Below the pieces are notes generated by a model. It searched no databases and was not told where the DNA came from. It was given only the letters and a program-made list of their open reading frames with translations. Source: a virus. From it: DNA of 43,931 nucleotides. Shown here one piece after another: positions 14,617-23,013 of this stretch (the first letter of the stretch is position 1; the number at the start of each line of letters is the position of its first letter). The position numbers were made by a program, and so were the translations under genes. The stretch is taken from positions 1 to 43,931 of IMG/VR virus record IMGVR_UViG_3300044623_000852; one strand, given 5' to 3'.

Positions 14617-15575
14617 TCCCACCTGTCAGCGTCGACCATCTCTTGAACCAGACTGCGGAAGCTGCACCGAGGCTCCCACCCGAGCACCTCCCGGGCCTTC
14701 GAAGCGTCCCCCAAGAGCAAATCCACCTCCGCAGGCCGGAACAAGGCCGGATCAACCACCACGTGCTCCTCCCACCGCAGCCCCACGCGGGCAAAGGCCA
14801 TCTCGCAGAACTCGCGGACGGTGTGCGTCTCGCCCGTGGCAATCACGTAGTCGTCGGGGGTTTTCTGCTGGAGCATCAGCCACATCGCTTCGACGTAGTC
14901 TTTGGCGAAGCCCCAGTCGCGCTTCGCGTCGAGGTTCCCCAGGTGCAGCTTGTCCTGCCGGCCTCCGGCGATCCTGCCGACCGCGCGGGCGATCTTCCGC
15001 GTGACGAACTCCTCGCCGCGCCGGGGGCTTTCGTGGTTGAAGAGGATCCCGCACGACGCGTGGAGGCCGTAGCTCTCGCGGTAATTCACGGCCGCGTGAT
15101 GGGCGTAGACTTTCGCGCACCCGTAGGGCGACCGCGGGTGAAACGGCGTCTGCTCGGACTGCGGTGCCGTGCCCGGCATCCCGCCGAACATTTCAGAGGA
15201 GGAGGCTTGATAGAACCGCACGCGATGCCCTGCGTCTTGAAGCTCACGAACGGCGTCCAGAAGGCGAACCACCCCCGTCCCGGTCACATCAGCCGTGAAG
15301 GCGGGTTGGTGAAACGACGCGTGAACGTGAGACTGAGCGGCGAGGTTGTAGACCTCGTCGGGGCGGACCGCCCTCACGATACGGCCCAGCCCGGCCGCGT
15401 CCCCGAGGTCGCCACTGTGAAGCGTGAGGCGGTCAGCGAAGGCGGAAATTCGCCACAGGTTCGCCGAAGATGAACGCCTCACGATGCCGTGGACGTCGTA
15501 GCCCTTGGCCAGCAGCAGCTCGGCGAGGTAGCTGCCGTCCTGGCCGGTGATGCCGGTGATGAGTGCGCGTTTCAT
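14613..15575 (-). CDS. gmd: GDP-mannose 4,6-dehydratase
   Basis: 320 residues from the ATG at 15575 (ATGA overlap with the LamG gene). An extended SDR enzyme: [19 protein letters not shown] (NAD(P) loop), [35 protein letters not shown] (catalytic Ser/Thr region), [12 protein letters not shown] (Tyr-x3-Lys), then [16 protein letters not shown], which is specific to GDP-mannose dehydratases. It produces GDP-4-keto-6-deoxymannose, precursor of GDP-fucose, GDP-rhamnose and GDP-perosamine. No epimerase or reductase follows, so the host would have to complete the sugar. Codons are more GC-biased than in the neighbours, hinting at recent acquisition. Confidence 0.92.
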   Translation of the reverse strand: MKRALITGITGQDGSYLAELLLAKGYDVHGIVRRSSSANLWRISAFADRLTLHSGDLGDAAGLGRIVRAVRPDEVYNLAAQSHVHASFHQPAFTADVTGTGVVRLLDAVRELQDAGHRVRFYQASSSEMFGGMPGTAPQSEQTPFHPRSPYGCAKVYAHHAAVNYRESYGLHASCGILFNHESPRRGEEFVTRKIARAVGRIAGGRQDKLHLGNLDAKRDWGFAKDYVEAMWLMLQQKTPDDYVIATGETHTVREFCEMAFARVGLRWEEHVVVDPALFRPAEVDLLLGDASKAREVLGWEPRCSFRSLVQEMVDADRWE

Positions 15576-16405
15576 TTCCACACCCCAGCCACGTTGATCT
15601 TGGCTTCACTCAGCCTGAACCCTGTCCCGTTGTGAACGTAAGCATCCGCCGCCCGCCACGTTCCTCCCACGTTGACGCTCAACTTCCGCGGCAGTCCCGC
15701 CGCCCGATCCGGCCGCGGCGTCAGCCCGATGCCACGACGGGAGGCGAGGAGGCGGATTTCGGCAGGCGTGAGAGCGCGGTTGTAGATGCGGGCGTCGTCG
15801 ATCTGACCGTTGAGGTTGTATGAACTGGTGGCACCGGAAATTGCGCCAATCGTCACTGGCGTTTTTACCGTATTGATGCTGATGCCAGTTGCGCTGGTCG
15901 TGACCGGCATACGAACGCCGTCGAGGAAGACACTGCAGGCAGTTGCGTTATTCGCAGATGCGTCGTAAGTCGTAGCCAGATGGTGCCACAAGTTGTCGTA
16001 AGTCCACGCAGACGCAGCACCAGAGCCAGATATCTCAACTCCAACGCCCGTTGTGGTGTCGCGGTACAGAGCGAATCGGCACCCGCTGAACGTGTTGCCA
16101 CCATAGGCGATGAACTCCGCGTTGCTGTTTGCCGACATCTTGAACCACACAGACAACGAACGAGCCGCCGAGCCAACAGGAAAACCGTTGCTGCTTGTTC
16201 CCAAAACGAAGTCATTGGCACCATCAAAGTTGAGCGCAACACCGCTGCCGCTCGCCCGCCAGTTGTCCTGGCCACCCATGTTGGTCAACGTGCCGTGATT
16301 GTTCCGCCCGCTCCGGTCGATCAGCGTCAGGCCGCTGGCCCCGAGCGACGGCACCCAACAGCCGACGAGCCCTTGGCGAAGCGATGAGTGTTCGTGGCGT
16401 GACAT
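15572..16405 (-). CDS. LamG-domain adhesin, probable receptor-binding fibre tip
   Basis: 277 residues. The start [29 protein letters not shown] is the classical N-terminal strand of LamG/concanavalin-like domains, followed by [38 protein letters not shown] and [22 protein letters not shown]. After the jelly roll (about 10-225) come two copies of a short strand motif, SVNVGGTWR and KINVAGVWK, as in phage tail-tip proteins. It probably binds a host surface glycan. It is coupled to fibre genes upstream and to gmd downstream. Confidence 0.85.
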   Translation of the reverse strand: MSRHEHSSLRQGLVGCWVPSLGASGLTLIDRSGRNNHGTLTNMGGQDNWRASGSGVALNFDGANDFVLGTSSNGFPVGSAARSLSVWFKMSANSNAEFIAYGGNTFSGCRFALYRDTTTGVGVEISGSGAASAWTYDNLWHHLATTYDASANNATACSVFLDGVRMPVTTSATGISINTVKTPVTIGAISGATSSYNLNGQIDDARIYNRALTPAEIRLLASRRGIGLTPRPDRAAGLPRKLSVNVGGTWRAADAYVHNGTGFRLSEAKINVAGVWK

Positions 16406-16905
16406 CAGTTGATCGTTTGATAGACGGGCTGGAGCCGGATTTGGTGACTCCCGGCGGTGCTGTTCAGGTTCACGCCGGTCGAGTGCGTGATGAACAACAC
16501 GACCTTCGGCGGCAGCACGCCCCCGAACGCCGCAGCGAGCGACACCGGGCCGAAATGGTAGACGCGGTCGCTTGTGTTTGCCGTTGCCATCGCGGCAATG
16601 TAGCGGCAGATACTCGCCTTGATGTCGGCGCTCGTGATCGTCTCACTCGACTCAGACCCGTCCATCACGTCCGGCCAGTTGGTGCCGTCCCACGACCCCA
16701 CAGCCCACACCTCAATTGACCTTGCGGCGGTTGGCGAGGTGCCCGCGGTGATCTTGCCGCTGACAAGGTAGTCGAGGAACAGGTTTGCTGAGTTGTCGAT
16801 GGTTGCCGACTCTCGCCCCGTCAGGAGGTTGGTGTCGCTCGCCATCGACGCCAGCGTGATCGTCAGATCAGTAGCGGTGCCGTAGGCCAACTTCAAATCA
16901 GCCAT
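16405..16905 (-). CDS. Unrecognised virion protein of the fibre module
   Basis: 166 residues, beta-rich and without membrane segments. It has the pattern TDLTITLASMASDTNLLTGRESATIDNSANLFLDYLVSGKITAG and later ARSIEVWAVGSWDGTNWP, consistent with a structural protein. Similar proteins occur near fibre genes in other phages with no assigned role. It overlaps the LamG gene by one base (TGATG) and the gene upstream by 8 nt, so it is part of the same translational chain. Confidence 0.7.
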   Translation of the reverse strand: MADLKLAYGTATDLTITLASMASDTNLLTGRESATIDNSANLFLDYLVSGKITAGTSPTAARSIEVWAVGSWDGTNWPDVMDGSESSETITSADIKASICRYIAAMATANTSDRVYHFGPVSLAAAFGGVLPPKVVLFITHSTGVNLNSTAGSHQIRLQPVYQTIN

Positions 16906-17347
16906 TGGTCATTCTCCGAGCGTTGATGACAAGCCCCACGCCGATCTCCGGCAGCCCCACCGATTCCGCCCACGGGATCGAGTGATCAGCCAGAGCCGAC
17001 AGCGCGTCGGCCTGGGCCTGCGAACAGATGCCAGCCTGGACAAGCGCGGCCCGCATCCCGATCACCGCGGGCCGGTCCATGTCGACGCTCTGGATCGTGC
17101 CGCTCTGATCGTCGATCCACGCCAGCACGGTGATCGCCAGAGCCCTGACTGCGGGCGTGGGCGATTCCCGAGCCTCGATCAGCGCGGGCCAGTAGCCGCC
17201 TTCGATTGCCGTCTGCCGGACGAGCCACGTCGGCACCGGGCGACGGACGGACACACGGAGCCCGTTGACCGCGTCGGCCAGGAGCTGGTCGGAGAGCCCG
17301 GCGTATTGCGGCTCGCGGATCTTTGCGGCGAGAGCGGCGAGATTCAT
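16898..17347 (-). CDS. Conserved phage protein of unknown function
   Basis: 149 residues from the ATG at 17347 (ATGA with the fibre gene). It is helical: AALAAKIREPQYAGLSDQLLADAVNGLRVSVRRPVPTWLVRQTAIEGGYW, then ALAITVLAWIDD and SVDMDRPAVIGMRAALVQAG. The (Y)aGLSDq..aDalN start is shared with small helical proteins found near phage fibre genes. It could be an assembly chaperone for the fibre, but that is only positional. Confidence 0.72.
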   Translation of the reverse strand: MNLAALAAKIREPQYAGLSDQLLADAVNGLRVSVRRPVPTWLVRQTAIEGGYWPALIEARESPTPAVRALAITVLAWIDDQSGTIQSVDMDRPAVIGMRAALVQAGICSQAQADALSALADHSIPWAESVGLPEIGVGLVINARRMTNG

Positions 17348-18333
17348 GCTGAGTACCTCAGATAGATGTCGCCGGAACTCCCGCCAGACGGGGCGGCCGT
17401 GCCGCTGGTGATCGTCTTTTGGCCATCGGTGATGCCGTAGCCAGCAAGCGTCGTCGGCGTGCTCGTGATGGTCGACCACGCCTGGTTATGTGCCGTCGGC
17501 GTCCTCGCATCGGAGAGCCGCGCGTCGTTGCCGACGCATGCGGTGGTGGAGGTGGTCCCGTAGCTCACCGACAAGGTGCCGCTGTCGATGCCCAGCCCCG
17601 TGCCAACGCGGATCGGCCCAAGGTTTTCCGTCGTGGCCGGAGACGAGTCAGCCTTGTTTTCGAGCGCTCCGCTGATGGCCTGGATTGCCGACTCGACGTT
17701 GAGCGCTGCGGGCGTGAACGCGCCGTACCCTCCAGCAACAGAAACGGTCGTGGCCGTCTGGTCACCGGTGTTGGTGCCAGAAGACGTTCCCGAGAACGTA
17801 CCCGACTGCGTGGCGAGGCTTCCGAGCCCCGTGATCGTGCCGACGGCCTGCGTTCCGGTGTGGTTGGCCCGCTGGATCGCGTGAGCCTGAACAGCGGCAT
17901 CGGCAGCAGCCTGATCGGTGCTGACCGGCTTGGATGCGTCGGCCACGTTGTCGACGGCTGAAAGCCCGACCATCGCCTTCGTGATCCCGCCGACCGTGCC
18001 GGTGAACGTCGGGCTGGCAATCGGGGCCTTCGCGTCCAGAGCCGCCTGGAGGCCGGTCGTGTCAGCAATGGCGTGCGTGTGGGCCGAAGGCGGGAACGTC
18101 GCCGGCTTGTCGGTCAGGTCGTTCCATGACGAGACGCCAGCGGAGACTGTGATCGTCAGTGTGTTGCCTGCCGCAGCAATTGTCCCGCCAACCACGGCCA
18201 GAGACACCACGCCAGACAGGCCGTTCAGTGACAGGACGCCAGTCGAGGACGGGATGCTGACAGACGCACCGCCGTCTCCGTTGACCGAAACAGTCGGTGC
18301 TGTCCCACCACTGATGACGACGTCCACGCTCAT
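17344..18333 (-). CDS. Tail fibre protein
   Basis: 329 residues of low-complexity Ser/Thr/Ala/Gly sequence typical of trimeric fibres. Recognisable pieces are SWNDLTDKPATFPPSAHTHAIADTTGL, LDAKAPIASPTFTGTV, VGLSAVDNVADASKPVSTDQ, and a second RANHTGTQAVGTITGLGSLATQ block with GTNTGDQ. The His-x-His and GLsnVdNtsD..KPvS motifs are well known in trimeric fibre shafts, where they bind metal or form repeats. The C-terminus (SGDIYLRYSA) resembles short fibre caps. Confidence 0.85.
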   Translation of the reverse strand: MSVDVVISGGTAPTVSVNGDGGASVSIPSSTGVLSLNGLSGVVSLAVVGGTIAAAGNTLTITVSAGVSSWNDLTDKPATFPPSAHTHAIADTTGLQAALDAKAPIASPTFTGTVGGITKAMVGLSAVDNVADASKPVSTDQAAADAAVQAHAIQRANHTGTQAVGTITGLGSLATQSGTFSGTSSGTNTGDQTATTVSVAGGYGAFTPAALNVESAIQAISGALENKADSSPATTENLGPIRVGTGLGIDSGTLSVSYGTTSTTACVGNDARLSDARTPTAHNQAWSTITSTPTTLAGYGITDGQKTITSGTAAPSGGSSGDIYLRYSA

Positions 18334-18653
18334 CGGTACACCTCAAACCATCCGTCGAGGTAGGTCGTAGCGTCGTTAGGCGAAGAACCAACCTTCGTCC
18401 TCCAGCGGTAAGTGCCCACTGGAATTGCTGCCATCTGGCTCTTGGTAAGCGCGAACGACAGAACGCCATTTGTCCCTGAAGCAGCAACGGCTGACGAAAC
18501 GAGCGCGACCCGCTCGCCAGTGACCAGTGACAGAATCTCACTGGTCGCGGTGCATCCTGACAACGAAATCGAAAACACGGCTGACTCTGACATAGAGTCG
18601 CCGCGTGGCTTCTTCGCGTTCAGTTCGCCGGGCAGTCTGTCGATGGTTGCCAT
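18330..18653 (-). CDS. Small structural protein of the fibre module
   Basis: 107 residues; the start at 18653 overlaps the previous stop (TGATG). After a charged N-terminus (RLPGELNAKKPRGDS) it is an immunoglobulin-like beta pattern: SAVFSISLSGCTATSEILSLVTGERVALV, LSFALTKSQMAAIPVGTYRWRTKV and TYLDGWFEVYR. Such small domains resemble baseplate or fibre-attachment proteins. No named family is claimed. Confidence 0.65.
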   Translation of the reverse strand: MATIDRLPGELNAKKPRGDSMSESAVFSISLSGCTATSEILSLVTGERVALVSSAVAASGTNGVLSFALTKSQMAAIPVGTYRWRTKVGSSPNDATTYLDGWFEVYR

Positions 18654-18922
18654 CAGTTACCCCCCGGCTTGCACTTGCAGTTCTCGCCACATGGGCAAGG
18701 TTGAGGAATGCTTCCGTCGTGCTTGATGACCTTCGTTCCCTTGCAAGGGCAAGGCTTCGAAGGGCCAGGGGCTGGCGGCGATGGCGATGGCGTCTCCTCC
18801 CGCGCCATAGAGGCATACGCAGCAGCGACAGCCGCCTGACACCGCTGGTCTTCCTCTGCCACGACAACAGGATCAGCGGCGAGCGCTGATACCCACAGGA
18901 CGATGGTTCGCCAGAGCGTCAT
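18653..18922 (-). CDS. Small exported cysteine-rich protein
   Basis: 89 residues from the ATG at 18922. The N-terminus (MTLWRTIVLWVSALAADPVVVAEED) looks like a short signal peptide or anchor. A Pro-rich linker (PSPSPPAPGPSKP) leads to CPCKGTK and CPCGENCKC, giving six cysteines in about 25 residues. It belongs to a run of small membrane-targeted genes between the fibre genes and the papain-like peptidase. An outer-envelope or lysis role is possible but unproven. Confidence 0.65.
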   Translation of the reverse strand: MTLWRTIVLWVSALAADPVVVAEEDQRCQAAVAAAYASMAREETPSPSPPAPGPSKPCPCKGTKVIKHDGSIPQPCPCGENCKCKPGGN

Positions 18923-19077
18923 CGATCGCCTCCTTCGTCGCGGTCGAGCCATGCCGCGATTGAAGCCGACATCCTGGCCACCAGACACCAGCCGATCAGC
19001 ACGATCACCACGCCGACAGCGCTGCCGATGGCAGAGACGCCGATGATCCAAAGAGCAAACTCGTAAATTGGTGGCAT
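18919..19077 (-). CDS. 52-residue single-pass membrane protein
   Basis: A very short gene, ATG at 19077 and TGA overlapping the next ATG (ATGA). It has one strongly hydrophobic stretch (FALWIIGVSAIGSAVGVVIVLIGW) followed by a short helix and a charged tail (WLDRDEGGDR). It overlaps both neighbours, which supports it being translated. Size and topology would fit a holin or holin-associated protein, but one-segment membrane proteins have many roles. Confidence 0.65.
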   Translation of the reverse strand: MPPIYEFALWIIGVSAIGSAVGVVIVLIGWCLVARMSASIAAWLDRDEGGDR

Positions 19078-19397
19078 CACCAGCCCTCCGACCAATCGAT
19101 TTTTCTTGCCGGCGAGGGGACGTCGCCTGACTTCACAAGTGTGGCTGTCGTGTCAACTACTGTTTGGCGAGTTCCCTGAACGATCCGAGGCTTCTCTTCG
19201 GCAAACGCCATGACCCACAGCAGGGACTTCGCAGCGTGAACAACCCATCTCACCGCCGGTCGCTTCACCAATGGTGACGGGGCCGGTGGCGAGAATGGGA
19301 ACGGTTGGGGCTGAGACGAAAAGGCGAGCGACCATCCGGCAAACATCACGATGATGATCAAGAGCAACGCGGGGAGGGTGATTTTCATGACTCTCAC
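19077..19397 (-). CDS. Membrane-anchored small protein
   Basis: 106 residues from GTG 19397 (GTGA overlap) or 103 from ATG 19388. The N-terminal hydrophobic helix (ITLPALLLIIIVMFAGWSLAF) is an uncleaved anchor or signal, followed by a Pro-rich spacer (PQPFPFSPPAPSPLVKRP) and a second mildly hydrophobic segment (KSLLWVMAFAEE). The arrangement of anchor plus proline-rich periplasmic spacer recalls spanin-like proteins, but no lipobox is present. It is coupled to the papain-like peptidase gene. Confidence 0.65.
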   Translation of the reverse strand: MRVMKITLPALLLIIIVMFAGWSLAFSSQPQPFPFSPPAPSPLVKRPAVRWVVHAAKSLLWVMAFAEEKPRIVQGTRQTVVDTTATLVKSGDVPSPARKIDWSEGW

Positions 19398-20545
19398 GGT
19401 GCGAGGGAGTAGGTCGGGGCAATCGTCTCGACAGGCGGAAGCTTGCCAGGGGCAGGCTCAAACCACTCGCCGTTGTCCACGCGGCGGTAGACATTCAGCG
19501 GCGTCACCCCACTGACAGCAAACGAATCGCCTTGCTCAATGGCCGATTCGATGTTTCGCCGTTCGGCGTAGAACGATCCTCGGGGCTGATCTCGCCACAG
19601 CGGGCCAGCACACCAATCGCCGCTCCAAGAGTTGACGATGAGGGCCAAGTCCCTAGGCTTTTTCGTATCTGGGCCAGCGTTCTTCGCATGACGAACGCCA
19701 ACCACGCAGAGCGCATGGCTCCATGACTTACCCCGCTCCAGAACGCCGTCATCATCGCGAGTCGGCATCCGGCCATCAGTGCGGCCATACCCCACGTTGC
19801 TACACAAAACGACGCAGCGGCCCGTCTCAAGTGCGGCACAGACGTCGCCCCAGGTGTTGACCTGAGCAACCTCAATGGCTCGGTTCTTCGCAGCGTCGGG
19901 GAGGAGAGCCGCGGGGACGCCTCGGTATCCCCAATCACGGGATCGCGGGATAGAGTATTCGCGTAGGTCGAACTCTCCGTAGACCTGACGGAACAAGATG
20001 CCGCCAGAGCCGGCTCGGGTCTTTCCGCTGACCCACCGAGCCGCACCCGCACCCGTCGCGCCGTCGCCCCCAGGTTGCGTCTGCTGGCCCATGCCAGCCG
20101 TACGGGCACCGCCGTAGATGACCTCGGTGCTGACGAGCGGAGGCGGCTGAGCGAGCCTTCCGGTCTCCCAATCGACGGCCATCGATCCCTGGCAGGCCAA
20201 TGCGTAGGCAAAGCTGACGCACGTTCCTGCTCCTCCTTGATCAAGGGCTTCGAACGGGATTCCGTAGACAGAACGCCATGCCTTGTCGATGGAACGCTGA
20301 AGGAACACATCCCGGTATTCCACTTTCGCCAGCGATTCCTCGGCGGCAGAAGCAAACGTCGGGTGCTCCAACTCGCCAAGGAACGTGCGAGTGGCGTCGG
20401 GATCAGGGATGTACCCCTCACCGAAACGCGATTCAATCGTGTCAACGGCCCGCTGCGTTGCCCGCTCAACAATGGTCGACAACACTGCCGCAGCGACCAC
20501 GAACGCGACGGCCGACCAACTCCAAACTTGCTGCTGCTTCGTCAC
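19394..20545 (-). CDS. Papain-like cysteine peptidase, membrane-anchored
   Basis: 383 residues from GTG 20545. A hydrophobic segment (VWSWSAVAFVVAAAVLSTIV, about 7-26) anchors the N-terminus. The papain-fold catalytic set is complete: Gln103 and Cys109 in DQGGAGTCVSFAYA, His277 in SWSHALCVVGV and Asn305 in IVNSWSGDW. C1 peptidases are uncommon in phages. Placement among small membrane proteins suggests action on host envelope proteins, during lysis or entry; cleavage of virion proteins is an alternative. No glycosidase or amidase endolysin is seen in the window. Confidence 0.82.
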   Translation of the reverse strand: MTKQQQVWSWSAVAFVVAAAVLSTIVERATQRAVDTIESRFGEGYIPDPDATRTFLGELEHPTFASAAEESLAKVEYRDVFLQRSIDKAWRSVYGIPFEALDQGGAGTCVSFAYALACQGSMAVDWETGRLAQPPPLVSTEVIYGGARTAGMGQQTQPGGDGATGAGAARWVSGKTRAGSGGILFRQVYGEFDLREYSIPRSRDWGYRGVPAALLPDAAKNRAIEVAQVNTWGDVCAALETGRCVVLCSNVGYGRTDGRMPTRDDDGVLERGKSWSHALCVVGVRHAKNAGPDTKKPRDLALIVNSWSGDWCAGPLWRDQPRGSFYAERRNIESAIEQGDSFAVSGVTPLNVYRRVDNGEWFEPAPGKLPPVETIAPTYSLAP

Positions 20546-21222
20546 TCAGGCGTCCTCCCTGCTGCGACTGCTGCCGCAGAAGAAACGTCATGAAATGCCC
20601 GGATGAACTTGTCTCTTCCAGCAGCATCAACAGGCCCGCCCGAGTCTCCGACCGCTGCATCAAGGAAGGCTTTGATCCGTTCCTTGGCGAGCGGCTGGCG
20701 CTGGCCGAGTGTCCCGCCCTCCATGCGGCCGTCTCTGGCAACTCGACGCAGTTCGTCAAACGCAGAGGCCGTCTTGAGTCTCGGGTCGGTGAGCGTTCCG
20801 TCGTAGCGGATCTGGTCTGAAAGCCACTTGAGGAGATAGTGGGTGGTCAGTGCATCCTCAGCCGCATGCTCACCGACGAATGCCCCTCTCAGGTCAATCG
20901 TCGGCCAGCCTGCTGGAGCAGGGGCAGGCGGATTGTCGGGGGACGGCGACGGGGCAGGACGAGCCGCAATCGCCCACGAAATCATCGCCCCTGCCGCAAG
21001 GATCGAAATGACAGTGAGTGGATGCGGGCTGGTTCCCGGCGTGGCGTACGGATCCTGACCGCCACGCCACCGAAGGTTCGGCGGTGGGGCTGGCCTTGCG
21101 GAAGGATCTACGGGTGCCTGCGTCACCAGCGGCGTCAGCTTCACCGCCTCCGCTGGTGCGTTTTTTCGCAAGGCAAACCACACGACAGCGGCAACGAGAA
21201 TCCACGGCATCAGTTCGATCAC
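20542..21222 (-). CDS. Two-segment membrane protein of unknown function
   Basis: 226 residues from GTG 21222 (GTGA overlap); an ATG at 21210 is in frame. Hydrophobic segments are PWILVAAVVWFAL near the start and TVISILAAGAMISWAIA near residue 85, joined by a proline-rich loop (QAPVDPSARPAPPPN). A second Pro-rich stretch precedes a helical soluble domain (AAEDALTTHYLLKWLSDQIRYDGTL). It is coupled to the peptidase gene. Partner or inhibitor of the peptidase, or a lysis protein, are possibilities. Confidence 0.6.
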   Translation of the reverse strand: MIELMPWILVAAVVWFALRKNAPAEAVKLTPLVTQAPVDPSARPAPPPNLRWRGGQDPYATPGTSPHPLTVISILAAGAMISWAIAARPAPSPSPDNPPAPAPAGWPTIDLRGAFVGEHAAEDALTTHYLLKWLSDQIRYDGTLTDPRLKTASAFDELRRVARDGRMEGGTLGQRQPLAKERIKAFLDAAVGDSGGPVDAAGRDKFIRAFHDVSSAAAVAAGRTPE

Positions 21223-21620
21223 TTCGGCGGCTCCGACGGGATGGTGATGACGGCAGCAGGCGAAGAAGCATCGCGGATAAGCGACAACACTTGCTCCAGA
21301 GCGCCGCCAGCAGCAGCCAGGACAAGCGAGCGGATCGCCGGGCGAAGGATGAGCCAAGCCGGCCATGCGAGCGTAGGAACGCAAGCGTCGGCCACCGCGT
21401 CGAACAGCACCGCCACAGCCTGGATCGCCCACACCTTTTTCTCGGCCTTGTCGGTCGGGATGGACTCAAGACCAGTGACCGCCAATCGAAGAAGTCCGAC
21501 CGTGAGCGAACCGAACTCAGCAACGGTCAGCCCGCCCACAGCTTTCGCGCGGGCGTCACCAATGAACTTGGCGACAACGGACTCCAGTTCCTGCGGCGTC
21601 AATGGTGCGACAACTGCCAT
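21219..21620 (-). CDS. Unrecognised helical protein near the membrane module
   Basis: 133 residues from the ATG at 21620, preceded by GGAAGGAG. The sequence is alpha-helical (TPQELESVVAKFIGDARAKAVGGL) with an amphipathic to hydrophobic centre (IQAVAVLFDAVADACVPTLAWPAWLILRPAIRSLVLAAAGG) that may insert into a membrane. It overlaps the next gene by 4 nt. Holin-like properties are possible but not diagnostic. An 11-nt partial copy of the capsid leader repeat lies at 21666-21676 upstream of it. Confidence 0.6.
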   Translation of the reverse strand: MAVVAPLTPQELESVVAKFIGDARAKAVGGLTVAEFGSLTVGLLRLAVTGLESIPTDKAEKKVWAIQAVAVLFDAVADACVPTLAWPAWLILRPAIRSLVLAAAGGALEQVLSLIRDASSPAAVITIPSEPPK

Positions 21621-21676
21621 GGTGGTTGGTACTCCTTCCACGCAGTTTGATGGCCGTCTCGCGAGCCTTGCAGTTC

Positions 21677-22102
21677 CTAGCCCGATCCGTCATCAAAGAA
21701 GTCTCGCGTCTTGACGCGGCTTCCGATGTGATCGTGAAAATGGCCTATTCCAACGACTTGAACCGTGAAGGGGACCGTGCCCTCCTCGGGTCGGCAATGC
21801 GTCCCGTGGATCTGAACGCCACCCACGCCGCTTTTTAGTTCTTCCACCCGCCGAGCGATCTCAGGAGCGAGGTCACATGATTCGCCGCTGGCTTTTTCCT
21901 CTTCCGAGGACGGCTTTGGCGACCATTTCGGCTTGGCCCTCAACGACCGGTCATGCCTTGGAGCAAGTTTCCAGATGACCTTGAGTCGCAGGACTTGGTC
22001 TTTTGTCACCGAATACCGTTCGCACAATACAGAAATCGGAACGTGATCCGCCCAATCAACCGCGAAGTGAACCATCGAAATGACAGCAGTGTTTCCGGCC
22101 AT
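21677..22102 (-). CDS. Small helix-turn-helix-like protein
   Basis: 141 residues, ATG at 22102. Residues about 20-55 (HVPISVLCERYSVTKDQVLRLKVIWKLAPRHDRSLRAKP) look like a helix-turn-helix of the type used by small phage regulators, where a short recognition helix (TKDQVLRLKVIW) is followed by a basic tail. The C-terminal half is not recognised. It lies between the glycosyltransferase and the membrane module, so it may regulate late genes. Confidence 0.55.
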   Translation of the reverse strand: MAGNTAVISMVHFAVDWADHVPISVLCERYSVTKDQVLRLKVIWKLAPRHDRSLRAKPKWSPKPSSEEEKASGESCDLAPEIARRVEELKSGVGGVQIHGTHCRPEEGTVPFTVQVVGIGHFHDHIGSRVKTRDFFDDGSG

Positions 22103-22110
22103 GGTTGCCC

Positions 22111-23013
22111 CTATGTGGGTGAAACCACGGCTTCACTCTCGTCAGGGATCCAATGCATCAACGTTCGCTGAGATGGGTTCAGATAGAAGTCCCACCCTGC
22201 CGCACACATCGCCCGATGAAGGCCGACGTGCTCAATGTCACCGTCAATGCTCACTGGAGCATGCGTAAAAAACGGGTCAGCGCGGTAGATCGTGAGCGCG
22301 CCGAACGCGGAACGGCACTGGATCGGTGGTGAACCTGGAGTCGGGAGCCAGAGGGGGAAATGGCGTTCCCAACGGTGCTTCCACCCTGCGTACCTCCATG
22401 CCCATTGGTCGTAATGGCAGAGAAGCTTGACTCGACCGTCGTCCTGCGTGGGGAGTTCCTGCTCGTAGAGAGAAACACTTGCCATGCCAGCAGCTTTCGG
22501 AAGCCGATCCATCCAGCCGATGCCATTGACGATCCCAAACGTCGACCATCCACCCCACGGATCAAAGTCTACGGCGAGAATGACGTCAGAATCGCCGAAA
22601 TGATCGGCGGCAATGTCGCGGTATCGCGTTCGGTACTCGGCATATCGTTCGACTCTCGCCGGCTCAAATCCAGACAGCCGCTCACGACCGATGTCGCGGC
22701 AATCTGCGATCACTTTGCCAGGATGCTTTTCTTCCCAATCGAGAAGGATGTCCTTGGTGCCGTCCGTAGAGTCGTTCTCAACGACCACCGCTCGCCAATC
22801 AGCGAACAAGCTACCGATGACTTCAAGCCGCGCGAGATTTGAAGGCAGAACGCCAGCAATGCCACGGGCCATGCCGACGATGCACACCTTCTGCGTTTTC
22901 GCTGAGGCGAAACCTTCAGCCGCAACTTCGTTTGCAAGCTCAGAGAACTCCTCGTCGATGGGTAGGGCGTCGTCAGGAGTCATGCGAAACGGATTGATTC
23001 GATAGGTTGTCAC
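22111..23013 (-). CDS. GT-A type glycosyltransferase
   Basis: 300 residues, GTG 23013 overlapping the upstream stop. KVCIVGMARGIAGVLPSNLARLEVIGSLF precedes WRAVVVENDSTDGTKDILLDW, the classical GT2 first-strand and ENxSxDGT motif. SDVILAVDFDPWGG supplies the DxD metal site (about 151-153), and later come FGALTIYRADPF and DGDIEHVGLHRAM, an acceptor loop and probable catalytic acid. It is a soluble cytoplasmic enzyme. This is a different subfamily from the one at 2432-3190, so the phage has at least three glycosyltransferases. Confidence 0.8.
   Translation of the reverse strand: MTTYRINPFRMTPDDALPIDEEFSELANEVAAEGFASAKTQKVCIVGMARGIAGVLPSNLARLEVIGSLFADWRAVVVENDSTDGTKDILLDWEEKHPGKVIADCRDIGRERLSGFEPARVERYAEYRTRYRDIAADHFGDSDVILAVDFDPWGGWSTFGIVNGIGWMDRLPKAAGMASVSLYEQELPTQDDGRVKLLCHYDQWAWRYAGWKHRWERHFPLWLPTPGSPPIQCRSAFGALTIYRADPFFTHAPVSIDGDIEHVGLHRAMCAAGWDFYLNPSQRTLMHWIPDESEAVVSPT

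Noticed and set aside
14607-15473. Plus-strand frame opposite gmd
   Set aside because: Shadow of the very GC-rich dehydratase gene; no motif.
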